Below are positions 17,459 to 25,150 of a stretch of 37,484 nt of DNA, piece after piece. A program made the translations under genes and the position numbers. This DNA is from an uncultured Clostridia bacterium (GTDB taxonomy: Bacteria > Bacillota > Clostridia > Christensenellales > Aristaeellaceae), in contig CAKUOX010000020.1 of NCBI GenBank assembly GCA_934670175.1, positions 1-37,484 on the forward strand. The letters run 5' to 3'. Below the pieces are notes generated by a model. That model was not told where the DNA came from and searched no databases. It saw nothing but the letters and a program-made list of their open reading frames with translations. The number at the start of each line of letters is the position of its first letter. Within the stretch, counting starts at the first letter, position 1.

Positions 17459-18560
17459 GGGCGCGGGCGAAAAGAAGTCCGGCGGGCTGTATCGTTTCCT
17501 GTTCTCCCGCCACCGCACGGCCACGCTGCATGCGATCACCACGCTGTTGGCGATATTGATCGCGCTGGCGCTGGCGCTGATTCTGATTTTTGCCGTCAGC
17601 AAGGATCCGGGCGGTGCAATCTGGCAGTTCCTGATCGGGCCGTTCTCTTCCAAGCGACAGCTCGGCAATATTCTCACCACCGCCGCCACCATCTCCTTTA
17701 CCGGCGTCGCAGTGTGCATCATGTTCCAGGCGTCCATGTTCAACATGGCGGCCGAGGGCGCGAATTTTCTGGGCGCCATGGCGGGTGCAATCATCGCCAC
17801 GTCGCTGAATCTGCCGCCGGTGCTGTCGCTGATCGTGCCGATGCTGGCAGGCATCATCGTGGGCGCGATTATCGGCTTTATTCCCGGCATACTGCGCGCG
17901 AAGCTGAACGCGAATGAAATGGTGTCCTCTCTGATGCTCAATTACGCGCTGCTGTATTTCGGGCTGTATGTGCTGAAGAATTTCTTCATCGACAAGAGCG
18001 CCGGTCAGGTCGCCACGGCGAAGCTGCCCAAGCTCAGCCGCCTGTCGCTGATCTGGAAGGGCACGGGCGTGCATTCCGGCGTGCTGATCGTGATCGTGGT
18101 CATCGTGCTGGCGTACATCTTCCTGTATAAAACGCGAAGCGGCCACGAGCTGCGCGTCTACGGCCAGAACCCGTCCTTTGCGCGCTATACCGGCATCGGC
18201 GTCGGCGGCGTGATCCTGTCCAGCCAGGTGCTGGGCGGCGCGATCGCGGGTCTGGGCGGCGCTGTGGAGGTCATGGGCATGTACCAGCGCTTCCAGTGGA
18301 CGGCGCTGCCGGGCTATGGCTGGGACGGCATCATCATTGCGATACTTGCGCAGAACAAGCCGCAGCTGGTGCCGCTGGCGTCGCTGTTCATCGCCTATTT
18401 GCGCACGGGCGCGAACTGCATGAACACCTATGCCGACGTGCCCAAGGAGCTGATTACGGTGATTCAGGCCATCATGATGATACTGGTGACTGCGGCGGCG
18501 CTTACGGGCGGTCTCAAGCAGAAATTGGCCATTAAGGAGGCGCTCAGCAATGACCAGTAA
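17451..18560 (+). CDS. Nucleoside ABC transporter permease 1
   Basis: A 369-residue membrane protein of the BPD_transp_2 family (NupB/YufP-like) with about eight to ten hydrophobic segments. The family stretch AAEGANFLGAMAGAI and the coupling-loop region LRVYGQNPSFARYTGI are visible. The ATG at 17451 follows GGAGGGG and overlaps the ATPase stop by 8 bases. It overlaps permease 2 by 11 bases, so the three are translated together. Confidence 0.92.
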   Translation: MNKGAGEKKSGGLYRFLFSRHRTATLHAITTLLAILIALALALILIFAVSKDPGGAIWQFLIGPFSSKRQLGNILTTAATISFTGVAVCIMFQASMFNMAAEGANFLGAMAGAIIATSLNLPPVLSLIVPMLAGIIVGAIIGFIPGILRAKLNANEMVSSLMLNYALLYFGLYVLKNFFIDKSAGQVATAKLPKLSRLSLIWKGTGVHSGVLIVIVVIVLAYIFLYKTRSGHELRVYGQNPSFARYTGIGVGGVILSSQVLGGAIAGLGGAVEVMGMYQRFQWTALPGYGWDGIIIAILAQNKPQLVPLASLFIAYLRTGANCMNTYADVPKELITVIQAIMMILVTAAALTGGLKQKLAIKEALSNDQ

Positions 18561-19521
18561 TTTCTTTGCGGCAGTCTGGGCGGAAATCCTGCCGGTACTC
18601 AGCGTCATAGCCTCGCCCACGTTTCTGTATTCCGTGCTGCGGCTCTCTACGCCGATCCTGCTGGCCACGATGGCGGCGCTGGTGTCCGACCGCGCGGGCG
18701 TGACCAACATCAGCATCGAGGGCACCATGCTCTTCTCGGCGCTGATGGGCGTCATCGGCAGCGCCTATGCGCAGAGCTGCTGGATAGGGCTGCTGACGGC
18801 TATCGTGTCGGGCATGCTGTTTTCGGCGCTGCTGGCATTTTTCCATCTGAAGCTGCGCACCAATCTGGTGCTGACCTGCATCGCGCTCAACAGCCTTTCC
18901 AGCGGTCTGACGATATTCATACTGTTTATGCTGACCGGCGACCGCGGCGTTTCCACGGCGCTGCATTCCATCGATATGCCCAAGGTCTCCATCCCGCTGA
19001 TTCGCGATATTCCCTTTATCGGCGAGGTGCTTTCCGGCCAGAGCGTGCTGACCTATCTGGCGGTGCTGGTGGTCATTCTGGTGGCGGTGCTGCTGTATAA
19101 GACGAAGCTGGGCACCTACATCCGCGCCGTGGGCGAGAGCCCGCAGGCCATTGAAACCGCAGGCTTCCGTTCGGCGCGCATCCGCTTCTATGCGCTGCTG
19201 ATCTCCGGCGCCATTGCAGGCATGGGCGGCGCGTTTATGTCCATGGCGTATGTCAGCGGCTTTACCAAGGACATGGTTTCCGGACGCGGCTTTATCGCGC
19301 TGGCGGCCGAGGCGATGGGACGCGGGCGGCCGCTGCTGTCCACGCTGGCGGCGCTGCTGTTCGGCTTTACCGATTCGCTGGCGAACAACCTGCAGGTGCT
19401 CGGCCTTTCCAGCGACCTGGCGCGCATGTTCCCCTATGTGATCACCATTATCGCGCTGTCGCTGTACGCCTGGCGCTCGTCCCGCGAAAAGGGTCTGAAC
19501 CGGCGGCACAAGCGCAAGTGA
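18550..19521 (+). CDS. Nucleoside ABC transporter permease 2
   Basis: A 323-residue membrane protein of the same family as its neighbour (NupC/YufQ-like). It contains RAGVTNISIEGTMLFSALMG near the N-terminus and the coupling region IRAVGESPQAIETAG. It forms the membrane channel with permease 1. The ATG lies within the end of permease 1. Confidence 0.92.
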   Translation: MTSNFFAAVWAEILPVLSVIASPTFLYSVLRLSTPILLATMAALVSDRAGVTNISIEGTMLFSALMGVIGSAYAQSCWIGLLTAIVSGMLFSALLAFFHLKLRTNLVLTCIALNSLSSGLTIFILFMLTGDRGVSTALHSIDMPKVSIPLIRDIPFIGEVLSGQSVLTYLAVLVVILVAVLLYKTKLGTYIRAVGESPQAIETAGFRSARIRFYALLISGAIAGMGGAFMSMAYVSGFTKDMVSGRGFIALAAEAMGRGRPLLSTLAALLFGFTDSLANNLQVLGLSSDLARMFPYVITIIALSLYAWRSSREKGLNRRHKRK

Positions 19522-19546
19522 TGGCAAAAATAAATATGTCAGTGTC

Positions 19547-19580
19547 CGCTTCCAAAGGGAAAATGCTTTCCTTGGAAGCG
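19547..19580 (+). terminator. Hairpin after the nucleoside transporter genes
   Basis: CGCTTCCAA (19547-19555) pairs with TTGGAAGCG (19572-19580), with further partial pairing inside. The following bases are only mildly T-rich, so termination may be partial. Confidence 0.55.
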
Positions 19581-19667
19581 CACTTTCGTTATATTCAGCG
19601 GGTTTAGGAGGAACACGCCGGATCCACTGCGGCGGATTTGGTCTTTGTCGCGCGCTGCGCGCAGCTA

Positions 19668-19696
19668 TTGCCTTTTGCGCGAAAGTGCGTTATAAT
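19668..19696 (+). promoter_or_regulatory. Promoter of the TetR-family gene
   Basis: TTGCCT (19668-19673) and TATAAT (19691-19696) are 17 bases apart. The spacer holds CGAAAGTGCG (19680-19689), the exact inverted copy of CGCACTTTCG at 19579-19588. The pair could be a looped operator; this is inference. Confidence 0.75.
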
Positions 19697-19722
19697 CGTG
19701 CGTGTGCCATGTGGCCGAAATC

Positions 19723-20475
19723 ATGTCCATCAGGTCGGGAGGGATCACTATCGCTTTAACGAAGGCAAGTCTGCCCGCCAAGAAGCGCATTTTGACCGTG
19801 TGCGTCAGGCTGTTTTTGGAAAAGGGCTATACAAAGACCACCGTGGCGGACATCGTGCGGCTGGCGGACGTTTCCAACAGCAGCTTCCAGAATATTTTTC
19901 GCGCCAAGGACGGCGTGCTCACGGAGCTGGTGCATTTCATGTTTGAAAACCAGTTCAGCACTGCGCGCAGCATTGCGGGTGCGCAGCTGCCGCCCGTCTA
20001 TGTTTACGCCGTGGAGACGGCCATACAGCTGACGCTGACGGAGCTGAACGAGAACCTGCGCGAGATATATCTGGAGGCATATAGCCACCGCGAGGCGCTG
20101 AGCTTTATCCACAAGGCGACGGCGCGGGAGCTGTACCACATCTTCAGCGTCTATCAGCCGGATCTGACGGCGCAGGATTTTTATCAGCTTGAGATCGGAT
20201 CGGCGGGCATCATGCGCGGCTATATGGCGCAGCCCTGCGATGCGGAAATGACGCTTGAAAAGAAGCTGAGCAGCTTTCTGAAGCTGAGCCTGAGTGCCTA
20301 TCGCGTGCCGGTAGAGGAGCAGATGGGGGCGATGGCATATGTTGCGAGCCTCGACGTCAGGGCGATCGCCGAACAGGTGATGCGGGATCTGTTTCAGGCA
20401 CTGGCCGCGCACTTTGAGTTTTCGCTTGAAAATGTGAACATGCCCGCGGATGCTGGCGTCGAGGGCGATGCCTGA
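19723..20475 (+). CDS. TetR/AcrR-family transcriptional regulator
   Basis: The N-terminal helix-turn-helix is typical: KKRILTVCVRLFLEKGYTKT, then VADIVRLADVSNSSFQNIF. The remaining about 180 residues are a ligand and dimer domain that I cannot assign. The ATG at 19723 gives 250 residues but has no ribosome binding site. A strong GGGAGGG at 19737-19743 lies further down, and the in-frame codon at the right distance is ATC (19750). The real start is therefore uncertain and may be a rare codon. By position it may regulate the nucleoside importer upstream. Confidence 0.85.
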   Translation: MSIRSGGITIALTKASLPAKKRILTVCVRLFLEKGYTKTTVADIVRLADVSNSSFQNIFRAKDGVLTELVHFMFENQFSTARSIAGAQLPPVYVYAVETAIQLTLTELNENLREIYLEAYSHREALSFIHKATARELYHIFSVYQPDLTAQDFYQLEIGSAGIMRGYMAQPCDAEMTLEKKLSSFLKLSLSAYRVPVEEQMGAMAYVASLDVRAIAEQVMRDLFQALAAHFEFSLENVNMPADAGVEGDA

Positions 20476-20527
20476 ATGGCAAGCCTGTGAACGGGGAAGC
20501 AAGCTCTCCCACCACTGCCACACTCAC

Positions 20528-20711
20528 CAGTTTTTGCTAAAATCCTTCAGATTTCCGAGCGCAAAAACTGCAGGGAAACGATTTTTGCTCTGGAAAATGA
20601 GATTTTCCGACGCAAAAATCGTCCCGTGCCCACCGTACACGCCGCTGGGCACGATTGGAGATTTGAGAGAGCTGAAGCCCTATCGAGCTCTCTTGGTTTT
20701 TTCGACAGACT
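20528..20711 (+). repeat. Structured non-coding repeat, copy A, ending in a terminator
   Basis: No convincing gene lies here. Four hairpins follow each other. Two share a nested plan: CAGTTTTTGC/GCAAAAACTG (20528-20537, 20561-20570), and an 11-bp stem 20578-20588/20612-20622 that encloses GGAAAAT/ATTTTCC. The third is CGTGCCC/GGGCACG (20625-20631, 20647-20653). The fourth is AGAGAGCT/AGCTCTCT (20666-20673, 20686-20693) followed by a T-run, an intrinsic terminator on the plus strand. Bases 20584-20656 match 37484-37412 (minus strand) at 69 of 73 positions, and 20698-20711 match 37371-37358. It could be a mobile non-autonomous element, a small RNA, or a terminator-bearing genome repeat. Confidence 0.8.
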
Positions 20712-20712
20712 A

Positions 20713-20743
20713 ATCGGGACGTTTCGCATAGAAACGTCCCGAT
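20713..20743. terminator. Perfect 13-bp hairpin next to repeat copy A
   Basis: ATCGGGACGTTTC and its inverted copy enclose the loop GCATA. It lies downstream of the minus-strand esterase gene and directly after the conserved GACAGACT of the repeat. The second repeat copy also has a perfect hairpin with a five-base loop at this place, but of different sequence. Confidence 0.75.
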
Positions 20744-20781
20744 ATGCTATTTAGATAGGTCTTTTGAAAAGCGTCGAGCGC

Positions 20782-22056
20782 TTACTTCCAGAGGTACTCA
20801 GTGGCGAAGATGTGCATCAGCTCCGGCCAGGTGTACCAGTCGTGACCGCCGTCGACCACGCGCCAGTCATACTTGATGCCAGCGGCGCCGAACTTGATGG
20901 CCAGAGACACGTTGCTGAAGGTATCGGCAGGCGTGCCTGCACCGCCGCGCATATAGCCGAAGTCATAGCAGCCTGCGCCAACCATGATGGTGGGCTGCTC
21001 GCCTTCAAATTCTACGGTGGTGAAATCCAGCGTGCTGTCGCCGCCGCTGAAGATGCCGAAGTAATCAAAGTCGTTCGGGCAGGCGTGGAGCACATTGCTG
21101 GTCGTCATGCCGCCCATGGACAGACCACAGAAGGCACGATTTGCGGGCTCGCTGCTGACATTGTAGTTTTCCTGCATGAAGGGGAAAATGCAGTTCTTCA
21201 GGTTATCTACGATGACGGCATAGTCCCAATCAAACGCAGCGTTGTTCATCGTTACCACGACGCAGGGTTCGATCTGACCATCCTGGATCATGTGGTCATA
21301 CTCGATGTTCATGCGCCCGCAGCCGAACCAGTTGACCTCATTGGCACCGCCACCGTGGGAAACATAGACCACCTTGTACGGCTCTTCACGCTGGGCATCA
21401 AAGCCATAGGGCGTGTAGACGCCCAGATTGGCGACATTACCGTTGATGTCGGTGTAGGTGACATATTCCAGTTTGCCGGACTCGGTCACGGTTTCCGCAT
21501 CAAGATAGGAGAAGTCCGTGGCATTGGGCTGCTTTTCAGCGTTCAGCGGAACGTAGAGCGTGCTGTCGCCGTCTCTGCCGCCATTTTCATTGGGGTTCAC
21601 CATGGGCGGGTTGGTGGGATCATCGGTCGGTTCGCCGTCCACAATGTAATTATACTGGATCAGTCCGTGAGCCAGCGGAAGGGAGACAGTCCAAAGATCG
21701 GTGCCATCGACCTTTTCCAGATCGATGATGCAGCCTTCATAGCCTTCGCCGATCAGGTCAGGCGTCCAATCATAGGGGGAAACGACGGTATCCGGCTGCG
21801 TGCCGAGCGTGGGCTGGTCGCTCCAACCGGCCGAATAGTTGGGACGCGCATAGTAATTTGCACCAACATCCAGCTGAACGCTCGCCGCATCTGCGGATTC
21901 AAAGGTGAAGGTTACGGTATAGCCGGTCGGAGAGGCGGCGTCCTCAGTAACGATGGTGCCCGGTACGAGGCCTTCAGCGCTCGTTTCCGCCAGGACGATT
22001 CCAGACATGCGCAAAGCCATTACACAGACGAGCAGAACTGCCAGCAATTTTTTCAT
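20782..22056 (-). CDS. Secreted alpha/beta-hydrolase esterase (CE1/feruloyl-esterase type)
   Basis: The 424-residue protein has a Sec signal peptide (cleavage after VLA near residue 23), an immunoglobulin-like N-terminal domain of about 130 residues resembling the CBM48/esterase-N type, and an alpha/beta-hydrolase domain. The oxyanion-side motif is YVSHGGGANEVNW, the nucleophile elbow is GLSMGG, and the catalytic histidine is in GGHDW near the end. Related enzymes release ferulic or acetyl groups from plant xylans. The ATG at 22056 was chosen for its GAGAGG and because the signal peptide then starts with MKKLL. It has its own promoter with an operator-like palindrome. Confidence 0.88.
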   Translation of the reverse strand: MKKLLAVLLVCVMALRMSGIVLAETSAEGLVPGTIVTEDAASPTGYTVTFTFESADAASVQLDVGANYYARPNYSAGWSDQPTLGTQPDTVVSPYDWTPDLIGEGYEGCIIDLEKVDGTDLWTVSLPLAHGLIQYNYIVDGEPTDDPTNPPMVNPNENGGRDGDSTLYVPLNAEKQPNATDFSYLDAETVTESGKLEYVTYTDINGNVANLGVYTPYGFDAQREEPYKVVYVSHGGGANEVNWFGCGRMNIEYDHMIQDGQIEPCVVVTMNNAAFDWDYAVIVDNLKNCIFPFMQENYNVSSEPANRAFCGLSMGGMTTSNVLHACPNDFDYFGIFSGGDSTLDFTTVEFEGEQPTIMVGAGCYDFGYMRGGAGTPADTFSNVSLAIKFGAAGIKYDWRVVDGGHDWYTWPELMHIFATEYLWK

Positions 22057-22124
22057 CACATAATTCCTCTCTTTCATAATAGGGTCAGGGGATTCCACGA
22101 AACCGATATGCATATCACGCTTAT

Positions 22125-22153
22125 ATTATACACATCGGCATCGATGGTGTAAA
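22125..22153 (-). promoter_or_regulatory. Esterase promoter with operator-like palindrome
   Basis: On the minus strand, TTTACA (22153-22148) and TATAAT (22130-22125) are 17 bases apart. The spacer is filled by CATCG-N4-CGATG (22133-22146), so a bound repressor would block RNA polymerase. The neighbouring ROK regulator is a candidate. Confidence 0.75.
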
Positions 22154-22242
22154 TTGTCCAAAACAGACGTATGCATTATGCAATATGTGACAATAAATAA
22201 AATCAGCTAATTGTTTTTTGCTGTCAGTATACCGGTGATACG

Positions 22243-22262
22243 CCGCATGCCGAAGCATGCAG
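22243..22262 (-). terminator. UUCG-capped hairpin after the ROK gene
   Basis: On the minus strand, CTGCATGC pairs with GCATGCGG around the very stable loop TTCG. No T-run follows directly. It lies just past the ROK stop and is a likely 3' end or stabiliser. Confidence 0.55.
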
Positions 22263-22282
22263 TAAAAATATATAATTGTTTT

Positions 22283-23411
22283 TTACTTGTATACGCGGAA
22301 AAAGTGCAGGATGCTGATCAGTCCCGCACCCAGCGCGTCATCCGTAATGTCGTTGGGGCTGAGCAGTATCTGCACGCCGTCATGAAAGAAGTTCAAGTCG
22401 GATACGCGCGCGTTGATATATTCAATCCAGGGCTTCAGGCAGGGTGCCAGCTCTCCGCCGAGCATGATCGGCGTATTATATGCCATGTTCAGATTGTACA
22501 GCAGTACATATGAGGTGATCCAGATAGCGATGCCATGCGGAGAGACAGAAAGTATCACCGTCCTGGAGCTTGCTGAAAAAAGCCTTGAGACTGCCGCCGC
22601 CCATCTCTGAGAGCACGTCGGTAGAAAGGTAGGCATCGACACAGCCTTCGTTTCCGCAATAACAGCGCCGGCCGCGGGGGACGAGGCAGGTGTGACCAAA
22701 TTCGCCGTTGCGGCTGTTCCGGCTTAGAAGCAGCTTGCCGTTGTGAACCACGGCGCCGCCGATCAGCTGAGATATGTACAGAAATACGAAGTTCGGCATT
22801 TCCGGATGATTCAGGATCTCCCGCAGGTAGGAAGCCTTGGCGTCCTGTGTGAAAAAGAGCGGATAACGAAAGCGTTCCCGATATCGGCTCAGGGGGAGGT
22901 CACGTTCCTGGAGCGTCAGCGCGAGCGTGACGCTGTCGCGCTGATAATCGATCGTTCCAGGCCATGAAATGCACACGCCAAGCACGCGCTCGGGCGCGAT
23001 ATTTTCATCGAGGATCAGCGCTTCTGTCATATCGGATAGCGCCTGGATATAGTCGTCAGAATTCGAGTATTCGAGCCTGTGCTGCCTTCGAAGGACGGGC
23101 TTCCCGTGGAAATTTAAGAGAATGAACCGGATAAAGTGCTTTTGGATCTCTACGCCGATAGAATAGTAAGCATTTTGCCTGAGCGCTACGATGGTTGCCT
23201 TTCGTCCGTTTCCGCTTGAAGGCGTAGTCCTTATGGAAATCAGACCCTCGCCGTTCAATTCGCTGATCTTTTTGCTTACCGTGGGCATGCTGAGCCCCAA
23301 CACGTCGCCAAGCTGTCTTCGGGAACAGGATTTTACAGAAAAAAGGTGCCTCAGAATGCGTTCCTTGTCGTTCACCTTCTGATTGTACTTCCTTTTTTCC
23401 GCTTTTGACAT
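22283..23411 (-). pseudogene. ROK-family transcriptional regulator, frameshifted
   Basis: The first reading frame (23411 to 22476) has an N-terminal winged helix (RRQLGDVLGLSMPTVSKKIS) and a ROK sugar-kinase-like domain with GEFGHTCLVPRG and the zinc motif CYCGNEGC. It then loses the family pattern after AWHRYLDHL and stops. The expected C-terminal end, including NTPIMLGGEL, continues in the next frame to the stop at 22283. One extra base (or two missing) around 22515-22540 explains this. The ATG at 23411 has AAGGAGAG. ROK repressors sense sugars; this one, downstream of galT, probably controlled galactose or xylan genes. A sequencing error is possible. Confidence 0.8.
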
Positions 23412-23461
23412 TATGGTCTCTCCTTACGGTGCGGCGGCGATAAGCCGGCACCGCCCGCTAT

Positions 23462-24997
23462 TTAGTATTTCCTTCGATAGCCGAGCTGCGTCAGGAAGCG
23501 CATAAGTCCGGCGTCGCCCTCGGGCGTCTGCTTATAGACGCCGGCGTCCGCCAGCACGCGCGCGCATTTTTCGGCCAGACCGTCACGCAGCAGCTCGTCG
23601 GCGGCAGCCTCATCCAGCGGCCCGCGCGCCGCCAGCTCGCGTACCCAGTCATAGTGCTTTTCCAGCGGCGAACCAGCCTCCGGCGCATCCTCAATCGGGC
23701 GCGCGCCCGTCAGGTAGGGGCGCAGCCCCGCCAGCTCGTTGACCAGACGCCCGGGCAGGATGAACAGCCCCATCACCTCGATCAGGCCGATGTTTTCTTT
23801 TTTGATGTGGTGCAGATCCGCGTGTGGATGGAACACGCCCAGCGGATGCTCGGCTGTGGTGCGGTTGTTGCGCAGCACCAGGTACAGCTTGTATTGGCCG
23901 TCCTCCATGCGCGCCACGGGCGTGATGGTGTTGTGCGGCGTGCCGTCGGTCTCGGCAAAAATGCCGCAGTCGGGATCGGAATAGCTGCGCCAGGCGTCCA
24001 GCATCTGATCCGCCAGCGCAATCACCTCGTTCCGATCCGCGCCCTTGAGCACGATGCAGCTCATCGGCCAGTCGAGCGCCCAGGCCTGCACGCCGCTGAC
24101 CGGACTCTCGAGCGCGATGCGCACGCCTGCGCGATCCATCGGGAAGCTATGACCGCCGCCCTGGAAGTGGTCGTGCGAGAGAATGGAGCCGCCCACGATG
24201 GGCAGATCGGCGTTGGAGCCGATAAAGTAATGCGGGAATTGCGCCACGAAATCGAACAGGCGCACGAAGCTGTCGTGCGAAATGCGCATCGGCACATGCT
24301 CGCGGTTGAGCACGATGCAGTGCTCGTTGTAATAAGCGTAGGGCGAGTATTGCAGATACCACTTATCCTTGCCGAGCGTCAGCGGCACGATGCGGTGGTT
24401 CTGGCGCGCCGGGAAATCCATTCGACCTGCATAGCCCGGGTTTTCCACGCAGAGCATGCAGCGCGGATAGCCGGTCTGCTTTGCATTTTTCTGTGCGGCG
24501 ATGTCACGCGGATCCTTTTCAGGCTTGGAGAGGTTGATGGTGATCTCCAGCTCGCCGCAGGGCGACGGGCGGAAGAAGCGCACGTTTTTGGCGATGCGGT
24601 CTACGCGGATATAGTCCACGTCGCGGCAGAGCTGATAGAAATAATCGGTGGCGGCCTTCGCGCCCTGCGCAGCGTAGAGCTGTTCAAAGCGCGCGCGTAC
24701 CTGCGCCGGATGCGGCGTGAGCGCGCCCATCAGCTTTGCGGAAAACAGGTCGCGGCGCTGAACGCTGTCGGCAAAGAGCCCGCGCGCGGCGGCGATGTCC
24801 AGAATCGCATCCAGAATTGGCGTAGCCGTCTCCGGCGACGGCGTCCGCGGCGGCAGCGGCGCATCCTCGGGCGCGTCCATCTCCACGATCTCCAGCAGCC
24901 GATTCAGCGTATAGGCGCGATCCTCGGCAGCGATCAGCTTCTTATCCTCGGCAAAATCCAGCAGCGCATTCAGCAGTGCGGTCATGCTCTTATCCAT
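23462..24997 (-). CDS. galT: Galactose-1-phosphate uridylyltransferase, type 2
   Basis: It exchanges UMP between UDP-glucose and galactose-1-phosphate in the Leloir pathway. At 511 residues it belongs to the larger Firmicutes class, not the 350-residue enterobacterial one. Recognisable stretches are YPRCMLCVENPGYAGRMD, HRIVPLTLGKDKWYLQYSPY and LSHDHFQGGGH, which carries the active-site histidines. It is divergent from galK, with its own promoter at 25063-25035, and the ROK gene follows 50 bases downstream. No galE or aldose epimerase lies in the window. Confidence 0.95.
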   Translation of the reverse strand: MDKSMTALLNALLDFAEDKKLIAAEDRAYTLNRLLEIVEMDAPEDAPLPPRTPSPETATPILDAILDIAAARGLFADSVQRRDLFSAKLMGALTPHPAQVRARFEQLYAAQGAKAATDYFYQLCRDVDYIRVDRIAKNVRFFRPSPCGELEITINLSKPEKDPRDIAAQKNAKQTGYPRCMLCVENPGYAGRMDFPARQNHRIVPLTLGKDKWYLQYSPYAYYNEHCIVLNREHVPMRISHDSFVRLFDFVAQFPHYFIGSNADLPIVGGSILSHDHFQGGGHSFPMDRAGVRIALESPVSGVQAWALDWPMSCIVLKGADRNEVIALADQMLDAWRSYSDPDCGIFAETDGTPHNTITPVARMEDGQYKLYLVLRNNRTTAEHPLGVFHPHADLHHIKKENIGLIEVMGLFILPGRLVNELAGLRPYLTGARPIEDAPEAGSPLEKHYDWVRELAARGPLDEAAADELLRDGLAEKCARVLADAGVYKQTPEGDAGLMRFLTQLGYRRKY

Positions 24998-25034
24998 GCG
25001 GCTTCACTCCAGAATAATATATCTTATAATAATG

Positions 25035-25063
25035 ATTATCCGGCAAGTCGGGTCGGATGTCAA
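25035..25063 (-). promoter_or_regulatory. galT promoter with inverted repeat
   Basis: On the minus strand, a perfect TTGACA (25063-25058) and GATAAT (25040-25035) are 17 bases apart. The inverted repeat ATCCG-N11-CGGAT (25038-25058) bridges both boxes and may be an operator. Confidence 0.8.
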
Positions 25064-25084
25064 GGGTGATTTTATTGGATTTAC

Positions 25085-25113
25085 TTGCAGAAAACTACGA
25101 AATAGATTATAAT
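25085..25113 (+). promoter_or_regulatory. galK promoter
   Basis: TTGCAG (25085-25090) and TATAAT (25108-25113) are 17 bases apart, 37 bases before the galK start. It is divergent from the galT promoter with 21 bases between the two -35 boxes. Confidence 0.82.
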
Positions 25114-25150
25114 ACATACTAGAATAATACTGCATTGGGGAGGCAGCTTT

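Noticed and set aside
15884..17941. 685-residue open frame on the minus strand
   Set aside because: Antisense to the ABC ATPase and the start of permease 1; no family motif.
19606..19625. Strong ribosome-binding-like AGGAGGA before the TetR promoter
   Set aside because: No start codon follows at a usable distance in an open frame, and it lies upstream of the TetR promoter.
20450..20713. 87-residue frame across repeat copy A
   Set aside because: It spans hairpins and a terminator and has no ribosome binding site; the conservation between copies is at the nucleotide and structure level.
23424..23455. Hairpin between galT and the ROK gene as a terminator
   Set aside because: The stem is bulged and followed by the ROK ribosome binding site rather than a T-run, so co-transcription is more likely.
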